This document shows, piece after piece, positions 52,027 to 60,346 of a DNA stretch of 64,000 nucleotides (the stretch's first letter is position 1; each line of letters opens with the position of its first letter). The stretch spans positions 1-64,000 of the forward strand of contig NZ_BMVM01000005.1 of NCBI RefSeq assembly GCF_014650715.1, written 5' to 3'. The notes beneath the pieces are model-generated. The model saw nothing but the letters and a program-made list of their open reading frames with translations, was not told the origin of the DNA and made no database searches. The position numbers and the translations under genes were made by a program. Source of the stretch: Streptomyces bluensis (lineage in GTDB: Bacteria > Actinomycetota > Actinomycetes > Streptomycetales > Streptomycetaceae).

Positions 52027-53218
52027 GGAAGTCGCTCTCTGACAGGGGCGCGGCGTGCTCCCGGGCAGCCGCGACGACGGGTGACTGACTGAGGGCCAGG
52101 GACAGCCGGACCAGGTCGCGTGGACCGTCCGTGGACGGGGGCGGTGCGGCGCCGGTCTCCGCCGAGCTGATGACCCTGCCCTCCGGGTCGGCCGCCCGGG
52201 CCCGTACCGCCGCCGTCACCATCGCCGCGTCGGCCTCGGCCCGTGCCTGGTCGGGCGCGGAACCCGACGCGACGGCCGCTTCGTAGGCCCTCGCCCGCAC
52301 CCCGGAGTCGAAGTACGGGTGCAGGGTGAGCATGCCGTCGTGGATGTCGGACTCCCGCTGGGTCACCTGCAGTTGGACCGGCGACCACCAGGCGATCCGC
52401 ACCGCGCGCTCACCCTGGTCGGCCACGGGCCTGAGCTCCCGCCACAGCGGGCCCAGCCTCCGGTACGTCGACCAGGTCGTCCAGGAGTCCCCGATGCGCT
52501 GGCAGGCCAGCGGCAGAGAGAAGCCGACCGCGGCGATCTGCGCCCCGACCGAGGCCAGCACGGGCGCCACATAGGTGCTCAGGCCGTCCAGGTTCCCACC
52601 GTTCCAGCGGGCCACCACGGCCGTGAACTTCGCCGCCGAGTACGGGACGTTCGACAGAAAGCCGACCGCGATGATCAGCAGTCCGGCGCGCAGCCAGCCA
52701 CGCACCTGGAGCGCCCAGCGCCAGCACATGACCACCGTGGCGACGCCCGCGACGGAGAACGCGGCGAGGTAGAGCACGATCATCTCGCGGATGAACGGCG
52801 TGTTGGCGTAGTACGTGTCCAGGTCCCGCAGCCGCTCCACCGGCGCGTCACCGAGCGCGAACAGCACCACGATCGCCACGCTCACCGCGCCGTACCCGGC
52901 GATCCAGCGACGCGACAGCCTGCGCGTCACCTCGGGCGGACCACCCCGCCAGTTGATGATCAGCACCAGACAGGAGGCGCTCAAGGCACTCATCAGGACG
53001 TACACGACAGGCGCCGAGACGTTGGTGATGCCGGTGAGGCGGTTGACCTCGGCGATCGTCGGCGGGGCGGCGAAGCAGAACACCAGGCTCGCCAGCGTGA
53101 GCAGCGCGCACACCGACCGCAGCAGCGGATCGCGCCAGCCGTGCAGCAGCGCGGGCGTCTTGACGGCGAGGACGACCGCCATCGCCACCGCGGGGATGTA
53201 ATAGCTGGACCCGTCCAT
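52010..53218 (-). CDS. Seven-helix membrane protein, MAB_1171c-like
   Basis: A 402-residue protein with seven hydrophobic helices in residues 1-235 and a soluble C-terminal part of about 165 residues. It matches what I know as the MAB_1171c family, annotated as putative transporters without functional proof. Seven helices plus a large cytoplasmic tail is also the layout of a receptor. The first helix starts within ten residues of the ATG. GGAG abuts the ATG, an unusually short spacing, so reinitiation from the protease gene 10 bp upstream is likely. Sensing or moving a hydrophobic ligand are both possible. Confidence 0.85.
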   Translation of the reverse strand: MDGSSYYIPAVAMAVVLAVKTPALLHGWRDPLLRSVCALLTLASLVFCFAAPPTIAEVNRLTGITNVSAPVVYVLMSALSASCLVLIINWRGGPPEVTRRLSRRWIAGYGAVSVAIVVLFALGDAPVERLRDLDTYYANTPFIREMIVLYLAAFSVAGVATVVMCWRWALQVRGWLRAGLLIIAVGFLSNVPYSAAKFTAVVARWNGGNLDGLSTYVAPVLASVGAQIAAVGFSLPLACQRIGDSWTTWSTYRRLGPLWRELRPVADQGERAVRIAWWSPVQLQVTQRESDIHDGMLTLHPYFDSGVRARAYEAAVASGSAPDQARAEADAAMVTAAVRARAADPEGRVISSAETGAAPPPSTDGPRDLVRLSLALSQSPVVAAAREHAAPLSESDFHERTR

Positions 53219-53228
53219 CTCCGGTGGC

Positions 53229-53777
53229 TCAGCCCTGCGGCCCGCGATAGCCCAGGGAGGCCTCGATGCGCCCCGCGAGCCGGTCGCGCCGCACCGGACC
53301 GCGCAGCGCCGAACCCGCCAGCCAGGTACGGCACTTGCTCGCCAGCAGCAGCCCGAAGCTCTCGGCGTCCTGCTCGTCCTTCACGTCGAACCGGGTACGC
53401 GCGGCGACCTTCTGGACCGTCGCCCGCAGGTCGGCCCCGTCGCTCAGCAGACGTGCCGCGACCGCGGCACCCTCCACATGGTGGCCGCAGTGCCCGGCGT
53501 GCATGTGCCACAGCTCATGGCCGAGGATCACCAACTGGTGGTCGGGCGCGGTGCGTTCCTCGATCACGACGAGGTCCTGCTCGGCCATGTCCAGCCACAG
53601 CCCGCTCGCGGTCCCGGGCGGGAAGGCGGCCGTACGGTACTGGACGGGGCGGCCGCGGCGTCTGCCCATGGCGTCGCACAGCGCGGAGTACAGCCCGGCG
53701 GGCTCCGCCGGTGCCGGGAGCGTCAGCTCGCCGACCAACTCGCCGCACAGGCGGCGCATTTCCCTTCCGATGCCCAC
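53229..53777 (-). CDS. ImmA/IrrE-type metalloprotease
   Basis: A 182-residue zinc peptidase of the ImmA/IrrE type. The H-E-L-W-H motif is at 87-91 (L-G-H-E-L-W-H-M-H-A-G-H), and the downstream D-E-Q-D-A-E-S-F-G near 140 matches the segment carrying the third ligand. Proteases of this family cleave a partner XRE repressor to switch genes on (ImmR/ImmA, DdrO/IrrE). The partner here is the XRE gene 14 bp upstream. The GTG at 53777 has GGGGGAG upstream; a longer frame overlaps the XRE gene. No membrane segment is present. Confidence 0.9.
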   Translation of the reverse strand: MGIGREMRRLCGELVGELTLPAPAEPAGLYSALCDAMGRRRGRPVQYRTAAFPPGTASGLWLDMAEQDLVVIEERTAPDHQLVILGHELWHMHAGHCGHHVEGAAVAARLLSDGADLRATVQKVAARTRFDVKDEQDAESFGLLLASKCRTWLAGSALRGPVRRDRLAGRIEASLGYRGPQG

Positions 53778-53791
53778 TGTTCTCCCCCGGG

Positions 53792-54457
53792 TCAGGACTC
53801 GGGCCGCTTGACGCTCTCCAGGAGCATGTCGAGCCACTCCGCCACCTTGTCGCGATGCTGGTCGGTGGGCAGTTGTGCCGCACGCCAGGCGATGCCGCGG
53901 ACACCGTGGTCCTGGAGCAGCCGCTCCAGCGGGTCGTCGGCTGCCTGGGTGGCCGGCGCGGCCGCCCGCTCGCGGTCGGCGAGCTGCTGGAGCAGCTCCT
54001 GCTCGGTGCGCATGAGGGCGCTCGCGAGTGCCTCCGGGTCCTCGGCGGTGAGGAAACCGGCGTGCACTCGGAAGAAGCGCTGGATGGCGTCGCAGTGCTC
54101 CATCGTGGGGCGCCGGTCGCCATTGATGAGGGCTCCCGCCTGCTGACGCGACATGCCCGCGCCGTCGGCGATCTCCTGCTGTGTGTACTTGCGTCCGTTG
54201 GGCTTGAGACGGGTGCGCCGCAGCAGGGCCAGCCGCTGCACGAACCGGGCCTGCAGGTCCGGCTCGCCGGCGGGCCGGCCGCCCAGCAGCGCCTTCACCA
54301 CCGACTCCGGCACCCCGGAGGCCGACGACAGGCGCCGGGCGTCGAAGACCTCGTCGTGGGGCACGCCCAACCGGTCGGCGAGCGCGGTGACACGGGCCAC
54401 GACGGCCGGCAGCAGAACCGTCGCCGCAGCGTCCGGAACCTCGAAGCCATCCGTCAC
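53792..54457 (-). CDS. XRE-family (EspR-like) transcriptional regulator
   Basis: A 221-residue DNA-binding protein. The HTH (about 91-115, Y-T-Q-Q-E-I-A-D-G-A-G-M-S-R-Q-Q-A-G-A-L) is in the middle rather than at the start, and the order resembles mycobacterial EspR. The C-terminal 90 residues are helical and could dimerise or be the protease target. AGGAGA lies 8 bases before the GTG. It heads the operon that runs to the 75-residue gene. A perfect 10+10 inverted repeat lies 141 bases upstream, between it and the divergent MmyB-like gene, and is the likely autoregulatory site. Confidence 0.9.
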   Translation of the reverse strand: MTDGFEVPDAAATVLLPAVVARVTALADRLGVPHDEVFDARRLSSASGVPESVVKALLGGRPAGEPDLQARFVQRLALLRRTRLKPNGRKYTQQEIADGAGMSRQQAGALINGDRRPTMEHCDAIQRFFRVHAGFLTAEDPEALASALMRTEQELLQQLADRERAAAPATQAADDPLERLLQDHGVRGIAWRAAQLPTDQHRDKVAEWLDMLLESVKRPES

Positions 54458-54597
54458 CGACAGGTCTCCTACGTCTCTCTCAGCCAGTCTCAGCCAGTCT
54501 CATCATGATGCCGAATTCCCGGGCACGCGAGGCCCGGGCATAGTCCACCACCGTGAACTGCACGGAGATTAGCCCCTGACGCGAACTCACATCCAGG

Positions 54598-54619
54598 TCT
54601 CGCCACAACTGTGGCGAGA
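54598..54619. promoter_or_regulatory. Perfect inverted repeat between the XRE and MmyB-like genes
   Basis: TCTCGCCACA, two bases, TGTGGCGAGA. Perfect 10+10 symmetry over 22 bases in a 272-base divergent promoter region is very unlikely by chance. It lies 35 bases upstream of the predicted -35 box of the MmyB-like gene. The XRE protein is the obvious candidate to bind it. The same region also has a direct repeat CAGCCAGTCT at 54481-54500 and a GC hairpin at 54518-54538. Confidence 0.75.
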
Positions 54620-54653
54620 TTCAGCCGTCAACGGCCGCGAAATGCCACGATAG

Positions 54654-54683
54654 TTGACATGACTCCCGCGCGGGCCTCAGGAT
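54654..54683 (+). promoter_or_regulatory. Predicted vegetative promoter of the MmyB-like gene
   Basis: TTGACA at 54654-54659 and CAGGAT at 54678-54683, 18 bases apart, match the Streptomyces HrdB-type consensus (TTGAC and TAGGAT) closely. Transcription would begin about 40 bases before the start codon at 54730. Confidence 0.6.
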
Positions 54684-54729
54684 CAAGACGCCGCGTGAAG
54701 GCCGCATAGGCAAGAGGGGTGACCTCCCG

Positions 54730-55398
54730 ATGGCATATCAGGCAGGAGGGCAGCGGTCCGAACCGCGCCCCGTCCCCGAGAGCCTTGAGGCTCAGGCGTA
54801 CCTGCAGGACTACGCCACGCTCCTGGAGGCGGTGCCCTTCCCGTCCGTCGTCTTCGACCACCGCTGGGACGTCGTCCTGTCCAACAGCGCCTACGAGAAG
54901 CTCTTCCGCGGTGTCGGTCCGCACCCGACCGCCATGCCGGGTGACAACTTCCTTCGCTTCGTGCTCTTCCACCCCGACGCGGCCACGGTCCTCGGCGAGC
55001 ACGAGTCCCGCTGGTGCCTGCCGATGCTGGCCGACTTCGCCGCCGCCGTGGAACGGCACGGCCAGGACCGGGGCCTGCAGTCCATCCGCCGGGACATCGC
55101 CCAGGACCCCATCATGGACGCCGCCTACCGGCACGGGCTGCCGCACTGGATCCGTACGGTCGGACCGGAGGCCGCCGAGCACGACGGCGCCGTCCGCCCG
55201 GTGGTCCACCCCGACCCCCGCTGGGGCCGCACCGACTGCCGTATCGTCGGCGAGACCCCCAAGACCCTGCAGGACATGGGATACACGCGGATGACGCTCG
55301 TACTGCGCGCGGCGCGGCGCCCGTCGGCCGCCCCGCCCCGCCCCCGCCGCGACCGGCGCACGCCGAGCCATCTCAGCGTGGTGCCCGCACCCGAGTAG
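54730..55398 (+). CDS. Stand-alone MmyB-like ligand-binding protein
   Basis: A 222-residue protein that matches the PAS-like C-terminal domain of MmyB-type XRE regulators: L-L-E-A-V-P-F-P-S-V-V-F-D-H-R-W-D-V-V-L near residue 35, then N-F-L-R-F-V-L-F-H-P near 75 and P-V-V-H-P near 155. The N-terminal HTH those proteins normally have is absent. The MmyB-like fold has been crystallised with a fatty acid in its pocket, so a hydrophobic ligand is plausible. The Arg/Pro-rich last 40 residues are probably disordered. It is divergent from the XRE regulator, so sensing and DNA binding may be split between the two genes. Confidence 0.85.
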   Translation: MAYQAGGQRSEPRPVPESLEAQAYLQDYATLLEAVPFPSVVFDHRWDVVLSNSAYEKLFRGVGPHPTAMPGDNFLRFVLFHPDAATVLGEHESRWCLPMLADFAAAVERHGQDRGLQSIRRDIAQDPIMDAAYRHGLPHWIRTVGPEAAEHDGAVRPVVHPDPRWGRTDCRIVGETPKTLQDMGYTRMTLVLRAARRPSAAPPRPRRDRRTPSHLSVVPAPE

Positions 55399-55419
55399 AC
55401 AGCTCCACGTAGAGCTGTC
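55398..55419 (+). terminator. Hairpin at the MmyB-like stop codon
   Basis: GACAGCTC at 55398-55405 pairs perfectly with GAGCTGTC at 55412-55419 across the six bases CACGTA. It starts on the last base of the TAG stop and separates this gene from the hydroxyproline operon. Confidence 0.7.
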
Positions 55420-55475
55420 AGCCGCTTCGGCATCCTTCCGCCCATGCACTGCGCACCATTCCCAGCGAGTGAACC

Positions 55476-55489
55476 ATGTGACATAGTAC
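55476..55489 (+). promoter_or_regulatory. Possible -10 and GntR operator at the hydroxyproline operon start
   Basis: ATGT-G-ACAT (55476-55484) is a small palindrome with the TGT/ACA core common in FCD-GntR operators. It overlaps TAGTAC (55484-55489), a possible -10 box that ends four bases before the GTG at 55494. If correct, the mRNA is leaderless and the GntR protein would block the promoter directly. No ribosome site is visible, which supports a leaderless start. Confidence 0.35.
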
Positions 55490-55493
55490 TGCC

Positions 55494-56663
55494 GTGAACA
55501 CGCGGCTGACCTGCGACGTCGTAGTGATCGGGGCCGGAATGACGGGCGCTGCCTGCGCACTGTACGCGGCCAGGGCGGGGCTGGACGTGACCGTCGTGGA
55601 CCGCGGCCCGGTGGCCGGCGGCACCACGGGCGCGGGGGAGGGCAATCTCCTCGTCTCCGACAAGGAACCCGGAGCCGAACTCGAACTCGCCCTGCTGTCC
55701 AACCGGTTGTGGGCCGAACTCGCCGAGGAGACGGGGGAGAGGGCGGAGACGGGGAGGATGATCGAGTACGAGGCGAAGGGCGGCCTCGTCGTCGCCTCCT
55801 CGGAGCAGGGGCTCGCGGCGCTCACGGACCTCGCGGCCGGACAGCGCCTCGCCGGAGTGGTGGCCGAGCAGGTGCCCGCCGACCGCCTCCGGGACCTGGA
55901 ACCCCACCTCGCGCCCGGCCTCGCCGGAGGCGTGTACTACCCACAGGACAGCCAGGTGATGCCGGCCCTCGCCGCCGCCCACCTCCTGCGCGTCTCGGGC
56001 GCCCGGCTCCTCACGGGCCGGACCGTGACCGAGGTGCTGCGCACGGCGGACGGTTCCGTACGGGGGATACGCACCGGCCACGGCGACATCCACGCCCCGG
56101 CCGTCGTGAACGCGGCGGGCACCTGGGGCGGTGAGGTCGCCGCCCTCGCGGGCGTGTCCCTGCCCGTCCTGCCCCGGCGCGGTTTCGTCCTCGTCACCGA
56201 GCCACTGCCCCGCAGGGTGCGGCACAAGGTGTACTCCGCCGACTACGTGGCCGACGTGGCCAGTGACTCGGCGTCCCTCCAGACCTCTCCGGTCGTCGAG
56301 GGAACGGCGGCCGGCCCGATCCTGATCGGGGCGAGCCGCGAACGGGTCGGCTTCGACCGGTCGTTCTCGCTTCCCGTCGTCCGCGCGCTGGCGGAGGGCG
56401 CGGTCCGGCTGTTCCCGTTCCTGTCCGAGGTGCGGGCCCTGCGGACATACGCCGGTTTCCGGCCGTACATGCCCGACCACCTGCCCGCCATCGGCCCCGA
56501 CCCCCGCGTCCCCGGGCTGTTCCACGCCTGCGGGCACGAGGGCGCCGGTATCGGCCTCGCCACCGGTACCGGACACCTGATCGCCCAGGCCCTGGGCGGC
56601 AAGGCGCCGGAGACGGACCTCGCGCCGTTCCGGCCGGACCGCTTCGAGGAAGAGGCCGCGTGA
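55494..56663 (+). CDS. D-hydroxyproline dehydrogenase, FAD oxidase-like subunit (HcnC type)
   Basis: A 389-residue FAD protein of the D-amino acid oxidase family. The dinucleotide loop V-V-V-I-G-A-G-M-T-G-A-A is near residue 10, V-V-N-A-A-G-T-W near 205, and G-H-E-G-A-G-I-G-L-A-T-G near 350 binds FAD. It would oxidise cis-4-hydroxy-D-proline to the pyrroline and pass electrons to the two partner subunits encoded next. Its stop overlaps the next start (GTGA). Related three-subunit enzymes oxidise opines, glycine or D-proline; the adjacent epimerase and deaminase favour hydroxyproline. Confidence 0.88.
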   Translation: MNTRLTCDVVVIGAGMTGAACALYAARAGLDVTVVDRGPVAGGTTGAGEGNLLVSDKEPGAELELALLSNRLWAELAEETGERAETGRMIEYEAKGGLVVASSEQGLAALTDLAAGQRLAGVVAEQVPADRLRDLEPHLAPGLAGGVYYPQDSQVMPALAAAHLLRVSGARLLTGRTVTEVLRTADGSVRGIRTGHGDIHAPAVVNAAGTWGGEVAALAGVSLPVLPRRGFVLVTEPLPRRVRHKVYSADYVADVASDSASLQTSPVVEGTAAGPILIGASRERVGFDRSFSLPVVRALAEGAVRLFPFLSEVRALRTYAGFRPYMPDHLPAIGPDPRVPGLFHACGHEGAGIGLATGTGHLIAQALGGKAPETDLAPFRPDRFEEEAA

Positions 56664-56959
56664 ACCCGTTGGAGCTGGCGCGGGCCCAGCCGGGCCCCGC
56701 CTTCACCGTCACCCTGGACGGCCGGGAGATCGAGGCCCTGCCCGGCCAGACGATCGCGGCCGCGCTCTGGGCGGCCGGCGTCACCTCGTGGCGCACCACC
56801 CGGGGCGAGGGCCGCCCGCGGGGCGTCTTCTGCGGGATCGGCGTCTGCTTCGACTGCCTCGTGACCGTCAACGACCGTCCCAACCAACGGGCATGCCTGC
56901 TCCCGGTACAGCCGGGCGACGCGATCCGCACCCAGGAAGGCACGGGCCATGAGGACTGA
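56660..56959 (+). CDS. D-hydroxyproline dehydrogenase, [2Fe-2S] subunit (HcnA type)
   Basis: A 99-residue ferredoxin-like subunit. The cluster ligands are visible in F-C-G-I-G-V-C-F-D-C and, 13 residues on, R-A-C-L. It has the ubiquitin-like fold strand F-T-V-T-L-D-G-R-E-I at the start. Such small subunits sit between the two flavoprotein subunits and shuttle electrons. Both ends overlap the neighbouring genes, by 4 bases upstream and 11 downstream. Confidence 0.9.
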   Translation: MNPLELARAQPGPAFTVTLDGREIEALPGQTIAAALWAAGVTSWRTTRGEGRPRGVFCGIGVCFDCLVTVNDRPNQRACLLPVQPGDAIRTQEGTGHED

Positions 56960-58385
56960 GCTCGCGGTCGTCGGCGCCGGCCCCGCCGGACTCGCCGCCT
57001 CCCTGGCCGCCGCCGCGCGCGGCGTACACGTCACACTGATCGACGCGGCCGAGGACGCGGGAGGTCAGTTCTACCGGCAGCCCGCCGCCGGGCTCGGGGC
57101 TCGCCGTCCGCGGGCGCTGCACCATCAGTGGCGGACGTGGGAGCGGCTGCGGGACGGGCTCGCCGCGAGTAGTACGGTCCGCCACCTGACGGGGCATCAT
57201 GTGTGGTGCGTCGAGCGGAACTCCGCGTCCTCGGGGGCCTCCGGGCGCTCGGAGCGCTCCGCCGCCTTCGGCGTGCACGCCCTCCTCGGGCGCTTCCAGG
57301 ACGAGCCCGTCACCGTGCACGCCGACGCCGTCCTCCTCGCGACGGGCGGATACGAGAAGGTGCTGCCGTTCCCCGGCTGGACCCTCCCCGGCGTCGTCAC
57401 CGCGGGCGGGGCCCAGGCCATGCTCAAGGGCGGGCTGGTCGTGCCGGGCCGCACGGCCGTCGTGGCCGGGACCGGTCCGCTGCTCCTGCCGGTCGCGACC
57501 GGGCTCGCCGCGGCGGGCGTCCAGGTCGCCGCCCTCGTCGAGTCCGCCGACCCCAAGGGCCTCGTACGGCGGCTGCCCGCCCTCGCCGCCAAGCTGCCCG
57601 AAGCCGCCGGGTACGCGTCCCGGCTGCTGCGCCACCGCGTGCCGTTCATGGCCGGGCACACCGTCGTCGAGGCACACGGCGAGGACCGCCTCGAAGCCGT
57701 CACCGTGGCCGCCCTGGACCCCGCCGGACGCGTCCGGCCGGGCACCGGGCGGCGGATCCCCTGCGACACCCTCGCCGTCGGGCACGGCATGCTGCCGCAC
57801 ACCGATCTCGCGGAGACGCTCGGCTGCCGCGTCGACGGGGTGAACGTACAGGTCGACGACGAGCAGCGCACCGACGTCCCCGGAGTGTGGGCGGCGGGCG
57901 AGACCACCGGCATCGGCGGCGCGGCGCTCGCGCTCGCCGAGGGGCACATCGCCGGACGGTCGATCGCCGCACGACTCCAGGGCACCGCGCCCGACCCGCG
58001 GGAGTGGGCCGCGGCCGCCTCGTCCCGTACGCGACTGCGGCAGTTCTTCGCCGCCGTCGACTCCGTCTGCGCACCACCCGCGCACTGGACGGAGCAGGTC
58101 ACCGACGACACCGTCGTCTGCCGCTGCGAGGAGGTGCGGGCGGGCACCGTACGTGAGGCGGTCCACGGCCTGGGCGCCGGGGACCTGCGCACCGTGAAGC
58201 TGCTGACCCGGGCCGGGATGGGCTGGTGCCAGGGCCGGGTGTGCGGGCCCGCGGTCGCCGGGCTCGCCGGATGCGACCTCACACCGACCAGACGACCGTT
58301 CGCCCGTCCCGTGCCGCTGGGCGTACTCGCCCGGACCGACCACCCCGCCGAGGCCGACCACACCACCGAGGAAGGACCCTCATGA
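56949..58385 (+). CDS. D-hydroxyproline dehydrogenase, NAD(P)/FAD subunit (HcnB type)
   Basis: A 478-residue flavoprotein. The first nucleotide loop V-V-G-A-G-P-A-G-L-A is near residue 6, followed by D-A-G-G-Q-F-Y-R-Q; the second, V-V-A-G-T-G-P-L-L-L, is near 172. The C-terminal 90 residues are a BFD-like domain with a further iron-sulfur site (V-C-R-C-E-E and W-C-Q-G-R-V-C-G). This is the large subunit of HcnABC/OoxAB-type dehydrogenases. The stop overlaps the next start as ATGA. Confidence 0.9.
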   Translation: MRTELAVVGAGPAGLAASLAAAARGVHVTLIDAAEDAGGQFYRQPAAGLGARRPRALHHQWRTWERLRDGLAASSTVRHLTGHHVWCVERNSASSGASGRSERSAAFGVHALLGRFQDEPVTVHADAVLLATGGYEKVLPFPGWTLPGVVTAGGAQAMLKGGLVVPGRTAVVAGTGPLLLPVATGLAAAGVQVAALVESADPKGLVRRLPALAAKLPEAAGYASRLLRHRVPFMAGHTVVEAHGEDRLEAVTVAALDPAGRVRPGTGRRIPCDTLAVGHGMLPHTDLAETLGCRVDGVNVQVDDEQRTDVPGVWAAGETTGIGGAALALAEGHIAGRSIAARLQGTAPDPREWAAAASSRTRLRQFFAAVDSVCAPPAHWTEQVTDDTVVCRCEEVRAGTVREAVHGLGAGDLRTVKLLTRAGMGWCQGRVCGPAVAGLAGCDLTPTRRPFARPVPLGVLARTDHPAEADHTTEEGPS

Positions 58386-59278
58386 CCCTCTCCGCCCACC
58401 GCCCCTGGCGCGGCGTCCTCGTCGCCACCGCCCTCCCGCTGACCGACGACCTCTGCGTCGACCACGACAAGTACGCCGAACACTGTGTCTGGCTGATCGA
58501 CAACGGCTGCGACGGCGTCGTGCCGAACGGCTCGCTCGGCGAGTACCAGGTGCTGACGCCCGAGGAGCGCGCGAAGGTCGTCGAGACGGCCGTGTCCGCG
58601 ATCGGCGGCTCGCGGGTCATGCCCGGAGTGGCCGCCTACGGCAGTGCCGAGTCGCGCCGCTGGGCCGAGCAGGCGCGTGACGCGGGCTGCGGCTCCGTGA
58701 TGCTGCTCCCGCCCAACGCCTACCGCGCCGACGAGCGCTCCGTCCTCGCCCACTACGCGGAGGTCGCCAAGGCGGGCATCCCGGTCGTGGCGTACAACAA
58801 CCCCATCGACACCAAGGTCGACCTCGTCCCCGAACTGCTCGCCAAGCTGCACGGCGAGGGCTTCATCCAGGCCGTCAAGGAGTTCTCCGGCGACGTCCGC
58901 CGCGCCTACCAGCTCGCCGAACTCGCCCCGGAACTCGACCTGTTGATCGGCGCCGACGATGTTCTGCTGGAGCTCGCGCTCGCCGGCGCCAAGGGCTGGG
59001 TGGCCGGCTACCCGAACGCGTTGCCCGCCGCGACCGTGGAGCTGTACCACGCGGCCGTGGACGGCGACCTCGCGACCGCCAGGCGGCTCTACGAGCAGCT
59101 GCACCCGCTGCTGCGCTGGGACTCCAAGGTCGAGTTCGTGCAGGCCATCAAGCTGTCCATGGACATCGTGGGCCGTCACGGGGGACGCTGCCGACCACCG
59201 CGGATGCCGCTGCTGCCGGAGCAGGAGGCCACGATACGCTCCGCCACCGAGAAGGCCGTCGCCGCAGGGCTGGCGTAA
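58382..59278 (+). CDS. DapA-family deaminase/aldolase (probable pyrroline-4-hydroxy-2-carboxylate deaminase)
   Basis: A 298-residue TIM-barrel protein of the dihydrodipicolinate synthase family. The Schiff-base Lys is in Q-A-V-K-E-F-S-G near residue 163 and the catalytic Tyr in V-V-A-Y-N-N-P near 138. N-G-S-L-G-E-Y near 48 replaces the G-T-T-G-E loop of true DapA. In bacterial hydroxyproline degradation a protein of this family turns the pyrroline product into 2-oxoglutarate semialdehyde with loss of ammonia, which fits its place here. The following semialdehyde dehydrogenase is not in the window. Confidence 0.88.
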   Translation: MTLSAHRPWRGVLVATALPLTDDLCVDHDKYAEHCVWLIDNGCDGVVPNGSLGEYQVLTPEERAKVVETAVSAIGGSRVMPGVAAYGSAESRRWAEQARDAGCGSVMLLPPNAYRADERSVLAHYAEVAKAGIPVVAYNNPIDTKVDLVPELLAKLHGEGFIQAVKEFSGDVRRAYQLAELAPELDLLIGADDVLLELALAGAKGWVAGYPNALPAATVELYHAAVDGDLATARRLYEQLHPLLRWDSKVEFVQAIKLSMDIVGRHGGRCRPPRMPLLPEQEATIRSATEKAVAAGLA

Positions 59279-59300
59279 GCGCGTAAGGAGGGCCAGAGCC

Positions 59301-60302
59301 ATGCGCAGCAAACTCGTCCTGCACGCCGTCGACTCGCACACCGAGGGCATGCCCACCCGGGTGATCACCGGCGGGATCGGCACGATCCCCGGCGCCACCA
59401 TGAACGAGCGGCGGCTGTACTTCCGCGAACACCGCGACGACATCAAGCAGTTGCTGATGAACGAGCCGCGGGGCCACTCGGCGATGAGCGGCGCCATCCT
59501 GCAACCGCCCACCCGCCCCGACTGCGACTGGGGCGTCGTCTACATCGAGGTGTCCGGCTACCTCCCCATGTGCGGACACGGCACCATCGGTGTGGCGACC
59601 GTGCTGGTGGAGACCGGCATGGTCGAGGTCGCCGAGCCGGTCACCACGATCCGCCTCGACACCCCGGCGGGACTCGTCGTCGCCGAGGTCGCGGTCACGG
59701 ACGGCCACGCCACCGCGGTCACGCTGCGGAACGTGCCGTCCTTCGCCGTCGGCCTCGACCGCAAGGCGACGCTTCCCGACGGCCGCACGGTGACGTACGA
59801 CCTGGCGTTCGGCGGCAACTTCTACGCGATCCTGCCGCTGGACGAGTTCGGCCTGCCCTTCGACCGGGCCCGCAAGGACGACATCCTCAGCGCCGGACTG
59901 GCACTGATGGACGCCATCAACGCCGAGGACGAGCCGGTCCACCCGGAGGATCCGTCCATCCACGGCTGCCACCACGTCTATCTGGCCGCCCCCGACTCGA
60001 CGGCCCGCCACTCACGGCACGCCATGGCGATCCACCCCGGCTGGTTCGACCGCTCGCCGTGCGGCACCGGCACCAGCGCACGCATGGCACAGCTGCACGC
60101 GCGCGGTGAACTCCCGTTGCACACCGAGTTCGTGAACGAGTCCTTCATCGGCACCCGCTTCACCGGACGGCTCCTGGACACCACCGAGGTCGCCGGCACC
60201 CCCGCCGTCCTGCCCAGCTTCACGGGCCGCGCCTGGATCACGGGCACGGCCCAGTACCTGCTGGACCCCGAGGACCCCTTCCCGGCGGGCTTCGTGCTGT
60301 AG
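59301..60302 (+). CDS. 4-hydroxyproline 2-epimerase (proline racemase family)
   Basis: A 333-residue enzyme of the proline racemase fold. Both catalytic cysteines are present, M-C-G-H-G-T-I-G near residue 91 and S-P-C-G-T-G-T-S-A near 254; two cysteines mean racemase/epimerase rather than the Thr-containing hydroxyproline dehydratase branch. It converts trans-4-hydroxy-L-proline to cis-4-hydroxy-D-proline, the substrate of the dehydrogenase encoded upstream. AAGGAGGG is 9 bases before the ATG. It sits 22 bp after the DapA-family gene in the same operon. Confidence 0.92.
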   Translation: MRSKLVLHAVDSHTEGMPTRVITGGIGTIPGATMNERRLYFREHRDDIKQLLMNEPRGHSAMSGAILQPPTRPDCDWGVVYIEVSGYLPMCGHGTIGVATVLVETGMVEVAEPVTTIRLDTPAGLVVAEVAVTDGHATAVTLRNVPSFAVGLDRKATLPDGRTVTYDLAFGGNFYAILPLDEFGLPFDRARKDDILSAGLALMDAINAEDEPVHPEDPSIHGCHHVYLAAPDSTARHSRHAMAIHPGWFDRSPCGTGTSARMAQLHARGELPLHTEFVNESFIGTRFTGRLLDTTEVAGTPAVLPSFTGRAWITGTAQYLLDPEDPFPAGFVL

Positions 60303-60346
60303 GCAGCGCCCATAATCTCCGGGGACGTGTAAGGAGGACGACACCC

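Noticed and set aside
57251..57260. GGAGCGCTCC, a short CebR-like palindrome
   Set aside because: It lies inside the coding region of the HcnB-type subunit (G-R-S-E-R-S), is only 10 bases long and is not near a promoter.
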